Assembly: GCF_019925205.1 (NCBI RefSeq)
Contig: NC_083568.1
Span: 13,948,393 to 14,012,392 of the forward strand
DNA: 64,000 nt
Direction of reading: 5' to 3'
From: Metopolophium dirhodum
Taxonomy: Eukaryota; Arthropoda; Insecta; Hemiptera; Aphididae
This document shows, piece by piece, positions 1 to 11,720 of this stretch; the first letter of the stretch is position 1, and every line of letters begins with the position of its first letter. Made by a program: the position numbers and the translations under genes. The notes under the pieces were generated by a model. That model saw only the letters and a program-made list of their open reading frames with translations, ran no database searches and was not told the origin of the DNA.

Positions 1-457
1 ACTTTATGCGCTAAAAACAATGAAATATGTGCATACGTATGCATTAAAAAACGCAAATATGCAGTATAATATGCATATATTATTTTATGAAAAATATATA
101 TTTTAAGGTATAATTATAAAAAAAAAATATTTTTGAATCATAAATATTTTATTTATATATTTTTTTTTTGAAGATTTAGAGCTGTTATACTAAATCTATT
201 CCCAGAATCTAATTAAAAAAAAATTGAATTTATCGAATATAGCAATTATTAAATAATGTTAGGTATTAATTAGTATTCATCCAACATATTTACAACATCA
301 CACATTTTTTCATAGTATTAACAATAATAAAGTACTGCAATGATGCAGGTACCCCAACGAGTTATGATTGGTTCTGGAAGTAAAGGGATCTCCGGTGCGT
401 AATCTTTGAAAATTTTTATACGTGATGGTGCTTTTTTAAATATTTTTTTTACGTTGG
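1..457. other. AT-rich intergenic or intronic DNA, nothing recognised
   Basis: I see only AT-rich sequence with several ATGCA and TATGCA words. No finger motif or acceptor-linked frame is visible on either strand. Confidence 0.5.
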
Positions 458-1165
458 CTACGATTTTAAGAACATTACCAAACTGATTTCGTACTTCCTC
501 CGAAACGCTATGGAGGCCATGAGCAGCACATGTACCATTTTAGAGTAGAATGCGTTCAAAAAGATTTCCCACACTTTATCATATACGGTACTATTTATAT
601 TTTGTAAATCATTTAATTTACAATATTCAATTATTAAAAACTTGTTTATTTTTGTTGATTTCTTGTTAAAAATATTAAAAATACATAGGCACCATTTTTT
701 TTTATAAGCATTTAAAGTTTGAATTTTAACAAAATTTATCAAATTTAAAATTTAACAAATGTTTTGTTGTTAAAAATTTATAAAATGTTCAACTTTTATA
801 GCTAAGAATTGAAAATCTTGTTTTAAGATTCCATGTAAATATAGGTTATATATAAATTACTTTATTCACCTTAATATCATCAAATATAGGTACTTAGTAA
901 TATCATAGGCTGACTGACCGTTTTCGCTAAGAATCGTTTTTCTTATACAATGATATTATATCATTGAATTCAAATTTAACACCATCCATTACAGTGACCC
1001 ACTTGTAACCTACTATACAGCAGAGCGATATCCACTTATTCACATTTTTAATATTATTAATATTATTTATATATTTCTCAAAAAAGAATACTGGGCTTCA
1101 CTGAGTATAATGAGTTAATGTGGAGGCCCAGGGCAGGGGCTACTATAATAGTAATTTTTCCTATT
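458..1165 (-). repeat. Repeat A copy 1
   Basis: This stretch matches the copy at about 20.98-21.99 kb, including the words around CCCACTTGTAACCTACT, the palindromic ATGATATTATATCAT and the end AGGCCCAG. Read on the minus strand, it holds a decayed version of the peptide seen there (around S-L-C-C and G-Y-K-W-V-T-V-M-D-G). A 94-codon open frame at 458-742 is part of the repeat and has no recognisable domain. The repeat class is unknown. Confidence 0.65.
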
Positions 1166-2537
1166 TTATATTTTTATTTTATAGGTAAGCGTAATTATGA
1201 CATTAAAAATCGTGGAAGTCGTTATGACGTTATGATATAATACATATATAGAATATGTTTCGAGTTTAACTATATAGGTCTTGAAATTTAATATATAGGT
1301 ATAGCTATAGGTATACAGCTGTAGAATATTTGTTAAGTTTTTGACGAATTCCTAACGTCATTGATATGTATACCAATTATACAATTTTAAATATTTTTTT
1401 TTACTATATTTTATTTACGCCAAACGGCAATTACAAAAAGTATATGAACAATAGCAATATAGTAACAATATTACAATATATAGCTTAAAATTAGAATAGT
1501 TTACAAAATGCATTATTAAAACAGTAGTATACAGACAGTTAAAAGGGGAAAATAAATATAGAATAGATTACATAGCATTATTGGCATAACGAAGCATATA
1601 CGGTGCAGTGAATGGTTATTACCGTAGGAGGTGGAGTGAGTGGGAATATGAAAGGGTGTGTGATGCCTTGATGGGTAGGATGGGACACGGAAATTAATGG
1701 AGGAAAGAAGATCTTATTTTTAAAGTGTTTTTAAATGTAGGTACCTATGTAAAATGTAAATAAATTTCATAATAGATAACGGTTGAAAAAAACCGCATTC
1801 TAAAATATTACTTTTGTGTGGACATTCTGGTTCAAAATAAATAATTAACCACCGATCACCGCTATGTAGAAAACCATTATTGAAATATACTATAATAGTT
1901 TTGATTTAATAACAAAATTCACGGATTCACGTGATCACATATACGTTCATTTTAATTTCACGTGTATCCGTGAATTTAACTAAACGTGAAATAGAGACCT
2001 CCAGGATAAACTTATAGGTATAAGATATTATATATTACCGGTGTGTATAGTGTATTTATATTATATGATCAGAACTTGAAATGGAAACAAATAATAGAAG
2101 GGATACAAAAGTGTAAAAAGTGGGCATACCTGTACTTGAAGATTTGAATATCTATTGAGTGAGATAATTTATTATTTTATTAAAAAGGGCAACTACACTA
2201 AAATATATTTTAAAAAGAAGATGGATTTTTTTATTGGCAGCAGTTCTAAGATTATCTTTAATGTTCAGTTAAAAATTGAAAGTGGTAAGTTGTAAATAGT
2301 TAGGTATTTTTTTAATAACAATATATAGTTAACCATTTAATTCTAACATCGTCCTAAATCCTAACATTGGATTTGAATATTTGATTATAGATAATCAATA
2401 TGCATAGGAATTACTTATTTTCAGGATAATAATCATTAAGAAACCAATATTTCTTAAAATGTTTTTATTGCTTTTAATAATAAAAAAATATAAATATGTA
2501 TTATGTAGTATAATATATAAAAAATTAATCAATCCTT
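1166..2537. other. Gene-free stretch, 3' of the last exon unit
   Basis: The sequence is AT-rich, with a slightly GC-richer patch at about 1615-1690. I see no coding signal. If V1 were ever used, its polyadenylation site would be here. Confidence 0.4.
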
Positions 2538-2725
2538 TTATGAACTAAAGTTGTTAACTATATGAAAATCTTTTCTCGAAAATATAACATATGAATTGCG
2601 GTTTTTTACCTTGTAATTCACATTCAAATTTAGAATTTGAATTTTTTGGTGTCGAACAATAGAACTTTTATATTTATATAATCTTCCGCAGTTGTTATGG
2701 CAAAAAAAACTTGGTTCCATTTTGT
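2538..2725 (-). pseudogene. V1: decayed finger exon
   Basis: The acceptor (TTTTTTTCAG) and an ATG-Glu start like those of V2 and V3 are kept. The first finger reads H-N-N-C-G-R-L-Y-K, so its first Cys has become His. After R-H the frame is lost. In another frame the remains of F-E-C, P-Q-F-I-C and a finger 2 can be read, but its second Cys is Phe (C-Y-I-F) and its histidines are lost. As read from the acceptor, the product would have only part of one finger. It is the leftmost unit, so it would be the most distal exon of the gene. Confidence 0.75.
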
Positions 2726-3964
2726 CTGAAAAAAATTGTAATTAGTAGTTATAATTAGTACTGCTTAAATTTAAATGAAAACATTTCATATTAGCAATCA
2801 TAACCGAAAATTTTACATTTGAAAATGCCATTGTATGAATAAAATATAATAATTAAGTAATAAGTACCCACAAATAATATTTTTAAATTACAGAAAATAA
2901 CTACAATTTTAGTTATTCTTCGTTTAACTATCTAATTTTGTTGAAATTAGAACTTAATAATATGTATATTATAAATAACTGTGTTTATATATTTTTATAG
3001 TTGTTTGTTACAAGTTAAAATGTTGACGTAATTTATCAAATTGAAAAATTATTTTGTTGTTAAAAATATATAAAATGTAAAACTTTTATAGCTAAGGATT
3101 GAAAATTTAAAACAAGGTTGCACATAAGAAGTTAATTCTGTATGTAATCAAAAAATCTGAAAAATCTACATAAACATTAGTTTTTTTATAGTTATTTGAA
3201 GTTTAAATTTGGACGAAATTACATAATAAATAATAAATAATAACGATTTTAGTTATTTTTTTGTAATTTTATAATAATTATTCAACTTACCGGCTACCGT
3301 ATTAATAATAAGTAATAATACAATATAAAATTAATATAAAATATCCTAGAATGACAAACCATCAACACTCTTTTCGTATATCTACATTCTACAATGATAT
3401 TATAATATCATTGAATTCAAATTCAGAGATTCAATTGATACTCTGCAGTTGGGTCAGAAAACAAGATTATTTGCTTATCCATTTAATAAAACAATTAGAA
3501 ATTTGGGACCTGATTTAATACAATAACCTACATGTTACATACTTACATTACACTACTTACTTTACTATTATTCCACACGGCTGCACAGTTCAAATAGAAA
3601 ATTCCTTCATTTTTGAAATATTACTAAACGTCAAGAATTTAAGCAGAGCAAAGTCACTGATTATTTTCGTGTACATCAGATATAAGATTGTCTATTGAGT
3701 TCATTTAAAAATTAAAGAAGTAGGTACCTAGTTATTAGTAAGTAAATAGTACTGTAGAAGTATACTTTATGAGTAAAAATATCGTCAAACAAATTAGGTA
3801 ACATTTAATTCAAACATCGCATTAAATCTAATATTACATTTGAATATTTGATTAAGTAATCAATATGCATAGGAATTACTTATTATTAGAATAATAATTA
3901 TTAAGAAACCAATACATTTAGATTTTTCCATAAAAAAATAGACAAATAAAGTAAAAAAAAATAT
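2726..3964. repeat. Intron with a degraded repeat A copy
   Basis: From about 3000 to 3480 the sequence resembles repeat A on the minus strand. It shows TTTTATAGCTAAGGATTGAA, the CCGGCTACCGTATTAATAAT segment shared with the 28.4 kb copy, and ATGATATTATAATATCATTG. The flanks are plain AT-rich DNA. The boundaries are approximate. Confidence 0.5.
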
Positions 3965-4164
3965 TTAATTTATACATACAATGTTATGAACTAAACCTAA
4001 ATGTTCCTTCAACTTCCTATTATATGCAAATTGTTTTTGGCAAATATAACATATAAATTGTGGTCGTACACCACATTCAAATTTAAGATGTCGGATAATA
4101 GAGCATTTATTTTTGTATGATCTTCCGCAATTGTTGGGGCATACAGTTCTTGATTCCATTGTGT
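3965..4164 (-). CDS. lola: V2: terminal exon, C2HC + C2H2 finger pair
   Basis: The intron ends in a run of T then CAG, and the exon starts with AC before in-frame ACA-ATG-GAA. The 65-residue tail has finger 1 with Cys8, Cys12, His25 and Cys30 (C-P-N-N-C-G-R-S-Y-K, R-H-L-K-F-E-C). The linker is G-V-R-P-Q-F. Finger 2 has Cys38, Cys41, His54 and His59. A five-residue tail V-C-I-N and the stop follow the last His region. The ATG is internal to the spliced frame and need not initiate translation. It is the closest relative of V3. Confidence 0.85.
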
Positions 4165-4362
4165 CTGAAAAAAAGTACCTATAGTTAATTTATTTTGTTG
4201 TGTAGGTACAACTTTATGAGAACTGAACTGTTTTCATAAGGCTTGGTCCCCAAATGTAATTAATGCTACCTACTTTTAAAATGAAAATATTTTGTTAGTA
4301 ATTAGTAATATAGGTATTATATTATTATAAAGTAGAGGCAGGGTGGAAAACACTGTTATAAC
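4165..4362. other. Short intron segment
   Basis: This is the intron between the V2 acceptor and the inverted-repeat element that begins at 4363. It ends in GTTATAAC, the target-site duplication of that element. Confidence 0.6.
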
Positions 4363-4880
4363 TAGGGTTCGGATTTGAAGGCAAATGCCTTTCTTTTAAT
4401 TTATTAGACGATGGAACCTTTTTTTTTTTGCCTTTTTTTGCCTTTTTACTTATAAATGCCTTTTTGCCTTTTTTTTACCTTTTGTACTTATAAATGCCTA
4501 TTTTGTGTTTAATTTTTCAGTTGATTTATAATTTTATACACAGCTTGCGTATATCGCTACAAATGGGTTTTATTATTCGCAATATTTATCGATATCGTCT
4601 TATCGAGTATTTGGTATTTACTGAAGACAGCCTATCAAAGTACATGGTAGTCAATTTTTTTTTTAATACCAACTAGTTTATTTTGCATGCAGTTTTAATT
4701 TTTAATTTGTATTTTTCTCAAAATGTGTGCAATTGAAAGTGTTTAAAAAATGTTAACTTTTTTTATTTTGTAGTATATTTATGAATTGCCTTTTTATATA
4801 AATTAAATGCCTTTATTTGCCTTTTTTTACATTTTAAATGCTTTTTTTATTGATTATATTGCCTTTAAATCCGAACCCTA
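4363..4880. mobile_element. hAT-like short inverted-repeat element (518 bp)
   Basis: The ends TAGGGTTCGGATTT and AAATCCGAACCCTA are inverted repeats. The flanks are perfect 8-bp direct repeats, GTTATAAC at 4355-4362 and 4881-4888. Eight-base duplications are the hallmark of hAT transposition. The interior is AT-rich with repeated TGCCTTTTT words and no transposase frame, so it is non-autonomous. Similar ends occur at 32293-32452. Confidence 0.85.
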
Positions 4881-5422
4881 GTTATAACACATTATGTCAT
4901 TATATTTTAATATAACCCCCTCCCCGGCTCCCCCTACAGACTACCTTGGCCATTTCTGTGTACGTCTTTAATTATAAATATTATAATATATAAAATACTT
5001 AAACAACTTTAATACTTACTTTGGAATGTACCTATTATATTAACTATAGAGTATACATAGTTTATACTATATATAGGTAGTAGGTATCGTGTTATATTTT
5101 TATATTCCATATAATATACATGGTCTGGGCTTAAATTGGAAACAAAATATAAAGGTGATGCTAAATTATAAAAAATTTGCATACTTATACCTGAAGATTT
5201 GAATGTCTATAGATTAGGATAGTAAAATGTAAAAGGGGTATAGGTACGCTAAAATATGTTTAAAAAAGAAGAGGGATTTTTTATTGACAGGTAGTATAGA
5301 TCTAAGATAATCGATTGAGTTCAGTTAAATATTTAAAGTATAGTATAGGTACTATATAGGTACTGCCTATATACTACCTACCTACTTTATAAATAACAAC
5401 ATTGGTAGATTTAAATGTTCAA

Positions 5423-5670
5423 ATAAAATCGGCAAATCTTTAGGAGGGAGTTGGGGATCTCGTACTAAAATGCATGTCAATAGCATACTTACGGAATTGT
5501 TGTTTTTATTAACCTAACCTAACAATGGTAAATTATATTGCAGTTTGCATTATAAAAGGTATTATTTTTTATGTGGTAAAAATAAAATAATAATTAATTA
5601 TATCTATGATTTACGTGGTTTCTCGTTAACATATTAAGAGATGGGCCCCATCGGAATTTGCCGATTAAAC
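5423..5670. repeat. Possible small inverted-repeat element
   Basis: ATCGGCAAAT at 5428-5437 is matched by its reverse complement at 5656-5665, and the match extends imperfectly on both sides. The interior includes CTAACCTAAC. I see no clear target duplication. The rest of the 4889-5918 interval is AT-rich without coding signal. Confidence 0.35.
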
Positions 5671-5918
5671 TACTGTTAATACCCGCCACTGAATAACAAT
5701 ATCGTTAAAAAATTAATTTTAAACATCGTCCTAAATCCTAATATTATATATTAATATTTGATTAGATAATATTAAATATTCATAGGAATTATTTCAGGAT
5801 AATAATCAATAAGAAAACCAATAGGTACATTGACATTTTTTAAATGCATTATTACGCTTAATAATAAAAAATTAAATGTACAAAAATTAAGTAAGAAAAA
5901 ATGTAATTAATTAATTAA

Positions 5919-6112
5919 TTAATCAAAAGTTTTATGAACTAAAAGTAAATGTTTTCTCATTGTTTTATGATATGCAAATCTTTTGTTGCAAATATAGCAT
6001 ATAAATTGTGGTTGTACCCCACATTCGTATTTAAGATGTTGATTTACAGAGCCTTTATTTTTGTATGATCTTCCGCAGTTGTTGGGGCATACAAATCTTG
6101 ATTCCATTTTAT
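5919..6112 (-). CDS. lola: V3: terminal exon, C2HC + C2H2 finger pair
   Basis: The acceptor is TTTTTTCAG, and the exon starts AT before AAA-ATG-GAA-TCA. Finger 1 is C-P-N-N-C-G-R-S-Y-K with H-L-K-Y-E-C, 12 residues between the second Cys and the His. The linker is G-V-Q-P-Q-F. Finger 2 is C-Y-I-C with H-L-L-L-V-H. The tail is K-T-F-D. All eight metal ligands are present. It is very similar to V2, so the two come from a local tandem duplication. The variable residues of the finger helices differ, which would change DNA specificity. Confidence 0.85.
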
Positions 6113-6305
6113 CTGAAAAAACGTAATTATTACTATTAGGTACCTTAGATTAAATATAGAAATATATACAGTGATGTATTGTTAAATATAATGGCATAAA
6201 TATATAGTAAATACCTTATTAAGTAAAAAAAAATTATATTTATATAGGTATCTCTTATAAATATATATTTATATTGGGTATTTTGTCGTGGTTTGGTAAT
6301 TGGGT

Positions 6306-6995
6306 CATAGGCGCAAAGTTTTTGACTTGGAAGGGCTATACATAGGTATTTAAATGAAACAGACCCATGGGTGGCTCTGCCCCAGTGGCGTATAGCTAGA
6401 TGGTTAAGGGCCGTAAATAAACTAGCCCCCCACCCTTACGAATATGATCTTTGTGAAAATTCAAAATATACACGTAATATTGTGGGGTCCCAGGGCACTA
6501 CACAACTTTTTCCTATGATAGCTACGCCACTTTTCTTCCCCTTCACACCCCTTGTCTGTTCAAATAACTTTAAAATACATTACCTATACATTATGTAACA
6601 ATAAATTTATCATTTTCTTTCTCACTTACTTTCTTACATTCAATATATTATAATTATACACCTACCTATTACTAAAATGAAAATTATTTTTATTAAAACA
6701 AATTATAACATTTAGGGTACCGTCTAATATGTATAATATATCATAATATTGTAACGATTCGAAATTGCAAATGTAAATATAAAACAAACACTGCTATGTC
6801 TAGTACTTATCGACTATATTCTAGACAAATTGAAATGTTATTATTAATATATAGTAATTACTAATTTGTTATACATATATTAAACGTATATAATTATGTT
6901 CTGTGGATCCGATAATCGATATAATGAATCATGGTTTAAACTTAAAGGCTAAATTTAATATTGGGGGGCTGAGTCCTCACCAAATTGCGCCTATG
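6306..6995. mobile_element. Old inverted-repeat element with an inner GC-richer segment
   Basis: CATAGGCGCAAAG at the left is matched by TTGCGCCTATG at the right, flanked by AATTGGGT and AGTTGGTT (6 of 8 identical). Inside, about 6382-6540, a second pair can be read (AGTGGCGTAGCT-like against AGCTACGCCACT). This suggests a nested element of the type seen complete at 8475. No transposase is visible. Confidence 0.4.
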
Positions 6996-7169
6996 AGTTG
7001 GTTCTCAAAATTGTTTGGATTAACTCTTGATAATTGTATGAACAAAATTGTTAATGTTATATGAAAAATGAAAATTACAAATAATTATAGAAAACTTTGT
7101 TTGGTCGCCGAAAATTCTAATGCCTAGGTATAGTGACTGGTATACTACTATAATATACGCTATACACTA

Positions 7170-7556
7170 TAAAGCCATACAGGGCTAAATTGTATACCGC
7201 CGTGGCGCCGTAAAAAGGGTAAATTAGAGGTCCAACCCGGGGAGATTTTGTAAAATAGTGATTTTGAGATTTACAATGGAAATTTTTGTTTATAAATGTT
7301 TGTTATTGGTCATAGGAGAAATAATAAGTAGGCCAATTAGTTAGTATCTATTATTTTATTGGTTGTCATTGGTTAATCTGGCAGATCAGGTACAAGCTTG
7401 CATCGAATCGATTTTTCGCATATTTCCTATACCAAGGCGGCTGAGTTGCATTTACTGCAGCGAGTTACACCCAAAAGGAGTTGAACAATAATAATTTTTT
7501 TAAAAATTGTCACTTTTTATAGGAAACGAAGTTTGAGCGGGATCAGCTAGTACAAT
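7170..7556 (-). repeat. Repeat B copy 1
   Basis: Read on the minus strand it begins ACTAGCTGATCCCGCTCAAA and continues with GTGTAACTCGCTGCAG, CACCTTGG-like and GATGCAAGCTTGTACCTG words. The same order of words is found on the plus strand at 15209-15681. It is a dispersed insect-type repeat of unknown class. No coding capacity is seen. The left limit is approximate. Confidence 0.6.
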
Positions 7557-8059
7557 ATATTTATTAGTTATCATACCATTACATCATAAAAAAAAACAAT
7601 TTGGTATTATTTATATCCCAAACATGCGGAGACTATTTTATTATTTTAGGCCTTATGGTCACCGAGGAATATTGTTATAGTATGACAGCATTAGATAAAA
7701 CATTTAACGATTTTATAAATTATAATATATATTAGTTCGTACTTCGGGGTTAGTCCATAGAATAATTCTCATATTCTGGATTTATTCCACTTGAACTTTG
7801 TGGAACGATTTTTTCACAGCTTTATCATTGCTCCAGAGCCATGAATATCGGGGATGTCTATGACATTTTTTTGGGGGGCCTATTATTAGTTAATGTCATA
7901 GGCCTCAGACTATAAGGGTAATTCAATGTGAAATCACTGTATATACGATAAACGATTATGTGCGAGGTCGGCCTATATTTATATAATATATCTAACGATA
8001 TTTTATTACATATATACTATATACTATATAAGTACTATTAGTAATGGTATAGATTGAAC
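7557..8059. other. Gene-free AT-rich stretch
   Basis: Nothing recognisable apart from short GC-richer pieces at 7740-7900. GATTGAAC at 8052-8059 is the left target duplication of the next element. Confidence 0.4.
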
Positions 8060-9421
8060 CAGGGCTTGAAACCGGTTACCGGTTTTTAATGGAAACCATG
8101 ACAAATTTTGGGTCTGGTAACCACTTCCCTGTTTTTAAGTTTAAATTTTGAGAAGCGATTAACAATTACCGGTAACCACCAAGTTAATTTAAGGGTTAAC
8201 GTGTAACGGTAACCTTTTTTTAAAAAACCGTTCAATTCAACAAAACCGGAAATTTCAAAAAAATTAATGTTATATTTGATTTTTATATTTTATATTTTTT
8301 TTTTTTTTGGGAATTTGTATTCAATTATTTTGATTAATAATTTTATTTACAATATAATAAATGTAATGTAATAATAAGTACGACTAAAGACGGTATACTG
8401 TCTGTAGCCGCGATAATAAGTAATAAGCACCAATCATAGATACTAAGTACGATTCATTGGTTTATAGACATATTCAGTGGCGTATATAGGGGGGGAGGGG
8501 CTAGGCCAGAGCCCATAGTGAAATTGCAGGTTCAATTAAAACATTTCATGTATATCTACACTGTTTACAGTTTTTCACCATGATTAATTTAGCCGGTTGA
8601 TTAAAATCGTTTTTGAGGAATTAACAAGGAAATGATTGTCAGGACTTGCTTTGATGACTTTGAATGTTAAATTCATAGTAAGATAACATTAAAATATATA
8701 TAATTGAAATTGTCAATATTTTTAAAAAATAAATTTTACATAATTATTATAAAATTAAATTGGGAAATAAATTTGTATTTCTATTATTTATGTCATAATT
8801 ATAACCACCCAGCTTCCTAAAATATGTATAGTTATGGCTATGTTAGTCGTGCTATGCTTGACTAGTGATAAATTGCCAAAATTGGCCCATAGTGAAAATA
8901 ATTTGTATATACGTCACTGGACATATTATAGAACATATTAAATTATTATATTCATTTTATTTTATTGTAATTGTCGCCGTTGATTAACACTTTGCCGTGA
9001 ACTATTTTTCAATCGATGGTTATATGGGTAATTTACTAATTTAATTTAAATTTATGTTAATCCATATCTTCAAATGATAAAATATAGCCATATAGGTATT
9101 TATTTTTTAATTTAGCTTGTCCTTAACCATTTTATAAAGTGGAAGTGGATATTTGTTTTGTGTAAATTCAAGTAAAACTAAAATTTTCCGAAAAAACATA
9201 AATGGAAAATACCGTTTCCGAAGTGGTTACCGGTATTCTTGAAGAATTAAAACCGTTTACAAGCCGTTAACCAGTAACCACTTTTTTAGAGATAATTTTG
9301 GTAGCTGGTAATCAATTACCACTAATTCTAAAAACACTAAATCCGGTAACCACTTACGAACATTTTTTTGGCTCCTATCGGACCAGGTAACCGAATTTTT
9401 CATAAGCGATTTCATGCCCTG
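8060..9421. mobile_element. hAT-like element (1,362 bp) with a nested insertion
   Basis: The ends CAGGGCTTGAAACCGG and CGATTTCATGCCCTG are inverted repeats with mismatches. The flanks GATTGAAC (8052-8059) and GATTTAAC (9422-9429) match at 7 of 8 positions, as expected for an aged hAT target duplication. The interior is full of short ACCGGTAACC and GGTTACCGG words in both orientations. No transposase frame remains. It was interrupted later by the element at 8475-8919. Confidence 0.75.
8475..8919. mobile_element. Nested hAT-like element (445 bp)
   Basis: The ends CAGTGGCGTATATA and TATATACGTCACTG are inverted repeats. Perfect 8-bp duplications GACATATT lie at 8467-8474 and 8920-8927. It sits wholly inside the element at 8060-9421, so it is the younger insertion. 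It has no coding capacity. GCCCATAGTGAAA-type words occur near both ends. Confidence 0.85.
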
Positions 9422-9429
9422 GATTTAAC

Positions 9430-10635
9430 TAATTGTTGCCAAAAGAAAATCGCACAATATACATGTTTATAGTAATATGATGATGTTGTAGGTGTAGGAA
9501 CGGTTTTGAAAGGATAATACTGACACGGTTAATGGTACGATACGATTTTATTGAATACAATTGTAGCTACAATAATCAAACGCGTTAGTTCGTCGACGGT
9601 CCAGTCAACTTAGATCAACTAGATTCACTTTCCTATCAGAAAAGTTACTGTTGAAGAAAATCCAAGCATTTTTACTGTCCTAAAAGATAATGATGACACA
9701 CAAAAAAAAAATTAAAAAAAAACGCGCACCTCATTGTAAAATCAATACATTCATCGCTTCGCTCAGAATCTAAAAGTAAATAGTAACAATTTTAACACTT
9801 TAGTCTTTTAGTTTCCTTTTTAAATAATAAGTAAAATATTAAATAAGTAATAACTGTTTAATATAAAAAAAAATAATAGAAAATAAAATAATTAATACTT
9901 AAAAAAAGTTTTATACAGATTTTATACCATTGTATAAAATAATTCTATACAGCATGTATATTACCATGTATAAATGTATAATACGATATTATACATTAGT
10001 ATTATACAAATTTACATCAGTAAGAGTACCTATAAACAGTAACAGATCTACAAATTATGTAACCCGAGGCACAACATAATATTAGCAGATTAGCTAATAT
10101 ATAGCTTTATGAGTTAACAATTTGAAATTTGGGTCTTCTATGATTAGCGCCCGGGATCCCCCCCCTCGCCCTAGATCCGGTACAGCCTATAAACTGTTTA
10201 TAGGTACCAATATATTAAAATATAAGATATTTCATGTGTTATAAATGTTATGATGTATTTTATACTCCATTATAATATGATCAGTTCTTGAGCTTGGAAT
10301 ACAATTAGAAACGGCGGTCCAAATAAATGTGCGTACCAGAAGATTTAAATGTCTTATTAATTTGGATATAACATATAAGGGGTTCGTTAAAATATTTATA
10401 AAAAAGAAACGGGACTTCCCCTACCATCAATTCATTCACTGATTATGATTAGGTATACTTGACTAGTGAGCACATAGGTATACATTTTCAATAACTGACA
10501 AACGAAAATTTAATATACCTATATATATATTTTATTTATCAAAACGTTTTAACAACAATGGATATTAGTGTAAAATGTGTTTACATTAAATTTTATTTAG
10601 TGTGGTATAATTCTATATATAATAGTTATTATTTA
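9430..10635. repeat. Gene-free stretch with a repeat A end fragment
   Basis: About 9640-9775 is the end piece of repeat A, here on the plus strand. It contains GAAGAAAATCCAAGCATTTT, GATGACACACAAAAAA and CATCGCTTCGCTCAGAATCT. The remainder is AT-rich. I see no gene. Confidence 0.55.
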
Positions 10636-10829
10636 TCATATCAAATGTCTATGAACCAGTACTACATGTCTCTTCATTGATTGATTATCAGTAAATTTTT
10701 TGTTGCAAATAAGACATTTAAATTTTGGTTGTATTCCACATTCAAATTTAAGATGCCGAATAATCGAACATTTATTTTTGTATGATCTTCCACAGAAGTT
10801 AGGACAAGGAATTCTTGATTCGTTTTGTT
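10636..10829 (-). CDS. lola: V4: terminal exon, C2HC + C2H2 finger pair
   Basis: The acceptor is a long T run then CAG, and the exon starts AA before CAA-AAC-GAA-TCA-AGA. It has no ATG, and the open frame that continues upstream is intron. Finger 1 is C-P-N-F-C-G-R-S-Y-K with H-L-K-F-E-C. The linker is G-I-Q-P-K-F. Finger 2 is C-L-I-C with H-V-V-L-V-H. The tail is R-H-L-I. All eight ligands are present. The finger 1 half and the upstream intron are almost the same as those of V5, while finger 2 is most like that of V6. Confidence 0.85.
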
Positions 10830-11720
10830 CTGAAAAAAAAATATTATTTCTACTATTTATTATATTAAAATAATTTATTAGAATAGCAATAGTATAAGTA
10901 GGTACTAGCATATTATACTGCAGTATGCATCATAAATTGTAAACATCATAGTATAAATTATGTATTGTATTTAAATTAAATTTACAAAACAAGGGTGCAT
11001 TATAGTCAAGGTCGGGCCAGTCGTGGTAGGCGGTAGGGCAGCCACTGTAATCTTGTGATTACTAATTTTATATTGTTATTTTTGACATTGACCAAATGCA
11101 TTTACGAAGAATCATTTGTTTATGTTTTTGAGTAATCTAAGAGGAAAATTAGTATTTAAATCACATTACCAAAACGATAATAATACTTTTGAGGGAATAA
11201 CGTATCGATTTGTCTTAAAACAATTTAAACATCATTGAAATGGAGGAACACTTTTTTTTTTTGAAAGTCGAATTGAAAGTCAAATATTTAATAATAAATT
11301 ATAACATTGATAAGCTATACCCGCAAAAATATTATCATCTATAATTTTTATAATAGGTGATTGTACTCTAAGATAACTAAAAAATCATACTATAAAAAAT
11401 GATTTTAGGCGAAAGCGTTTTATCTATGTTGCGTGTGGGTCTGAGGGATAAAACAAATATTGCGCTGACATTTGACGTCCTCTGAATTGCATCTATAAAT
11501 TCACGATATATTTGTACTGACAAAAGTACAAGACGTTGGAAAGTTTTAATTAACGGTAACAAATCAGTAGGTAGGTACCCGTAAACTACAGGTATATAGG
11601 TTAGGTTAACCTTACAGTATACGTTATACTGTATAACTAGATACTTGATTATCCCACAAGATTCGACGTATACTTGGGGATAAATTTAATCTAGTTTCTA
11701 GATCAATAGGTACCACACAC
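10730..11720 (-). repeat. Duplicated block, copy 1 (finger 1 of V4 plus upstream intron)
   Basis: This block matches about 12750-14085 over the first-finger part of the exon and the following intron. Shared words include ATACTGCAGTATGCATCATAA, GTCGGGCCAGTCGTGGTAGG and AAGCTATACCCGCAAAAATA. Copy 2 is longer because it carries an additional inverted-repeat section at about 13113-13625. Confidence 0.75.
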
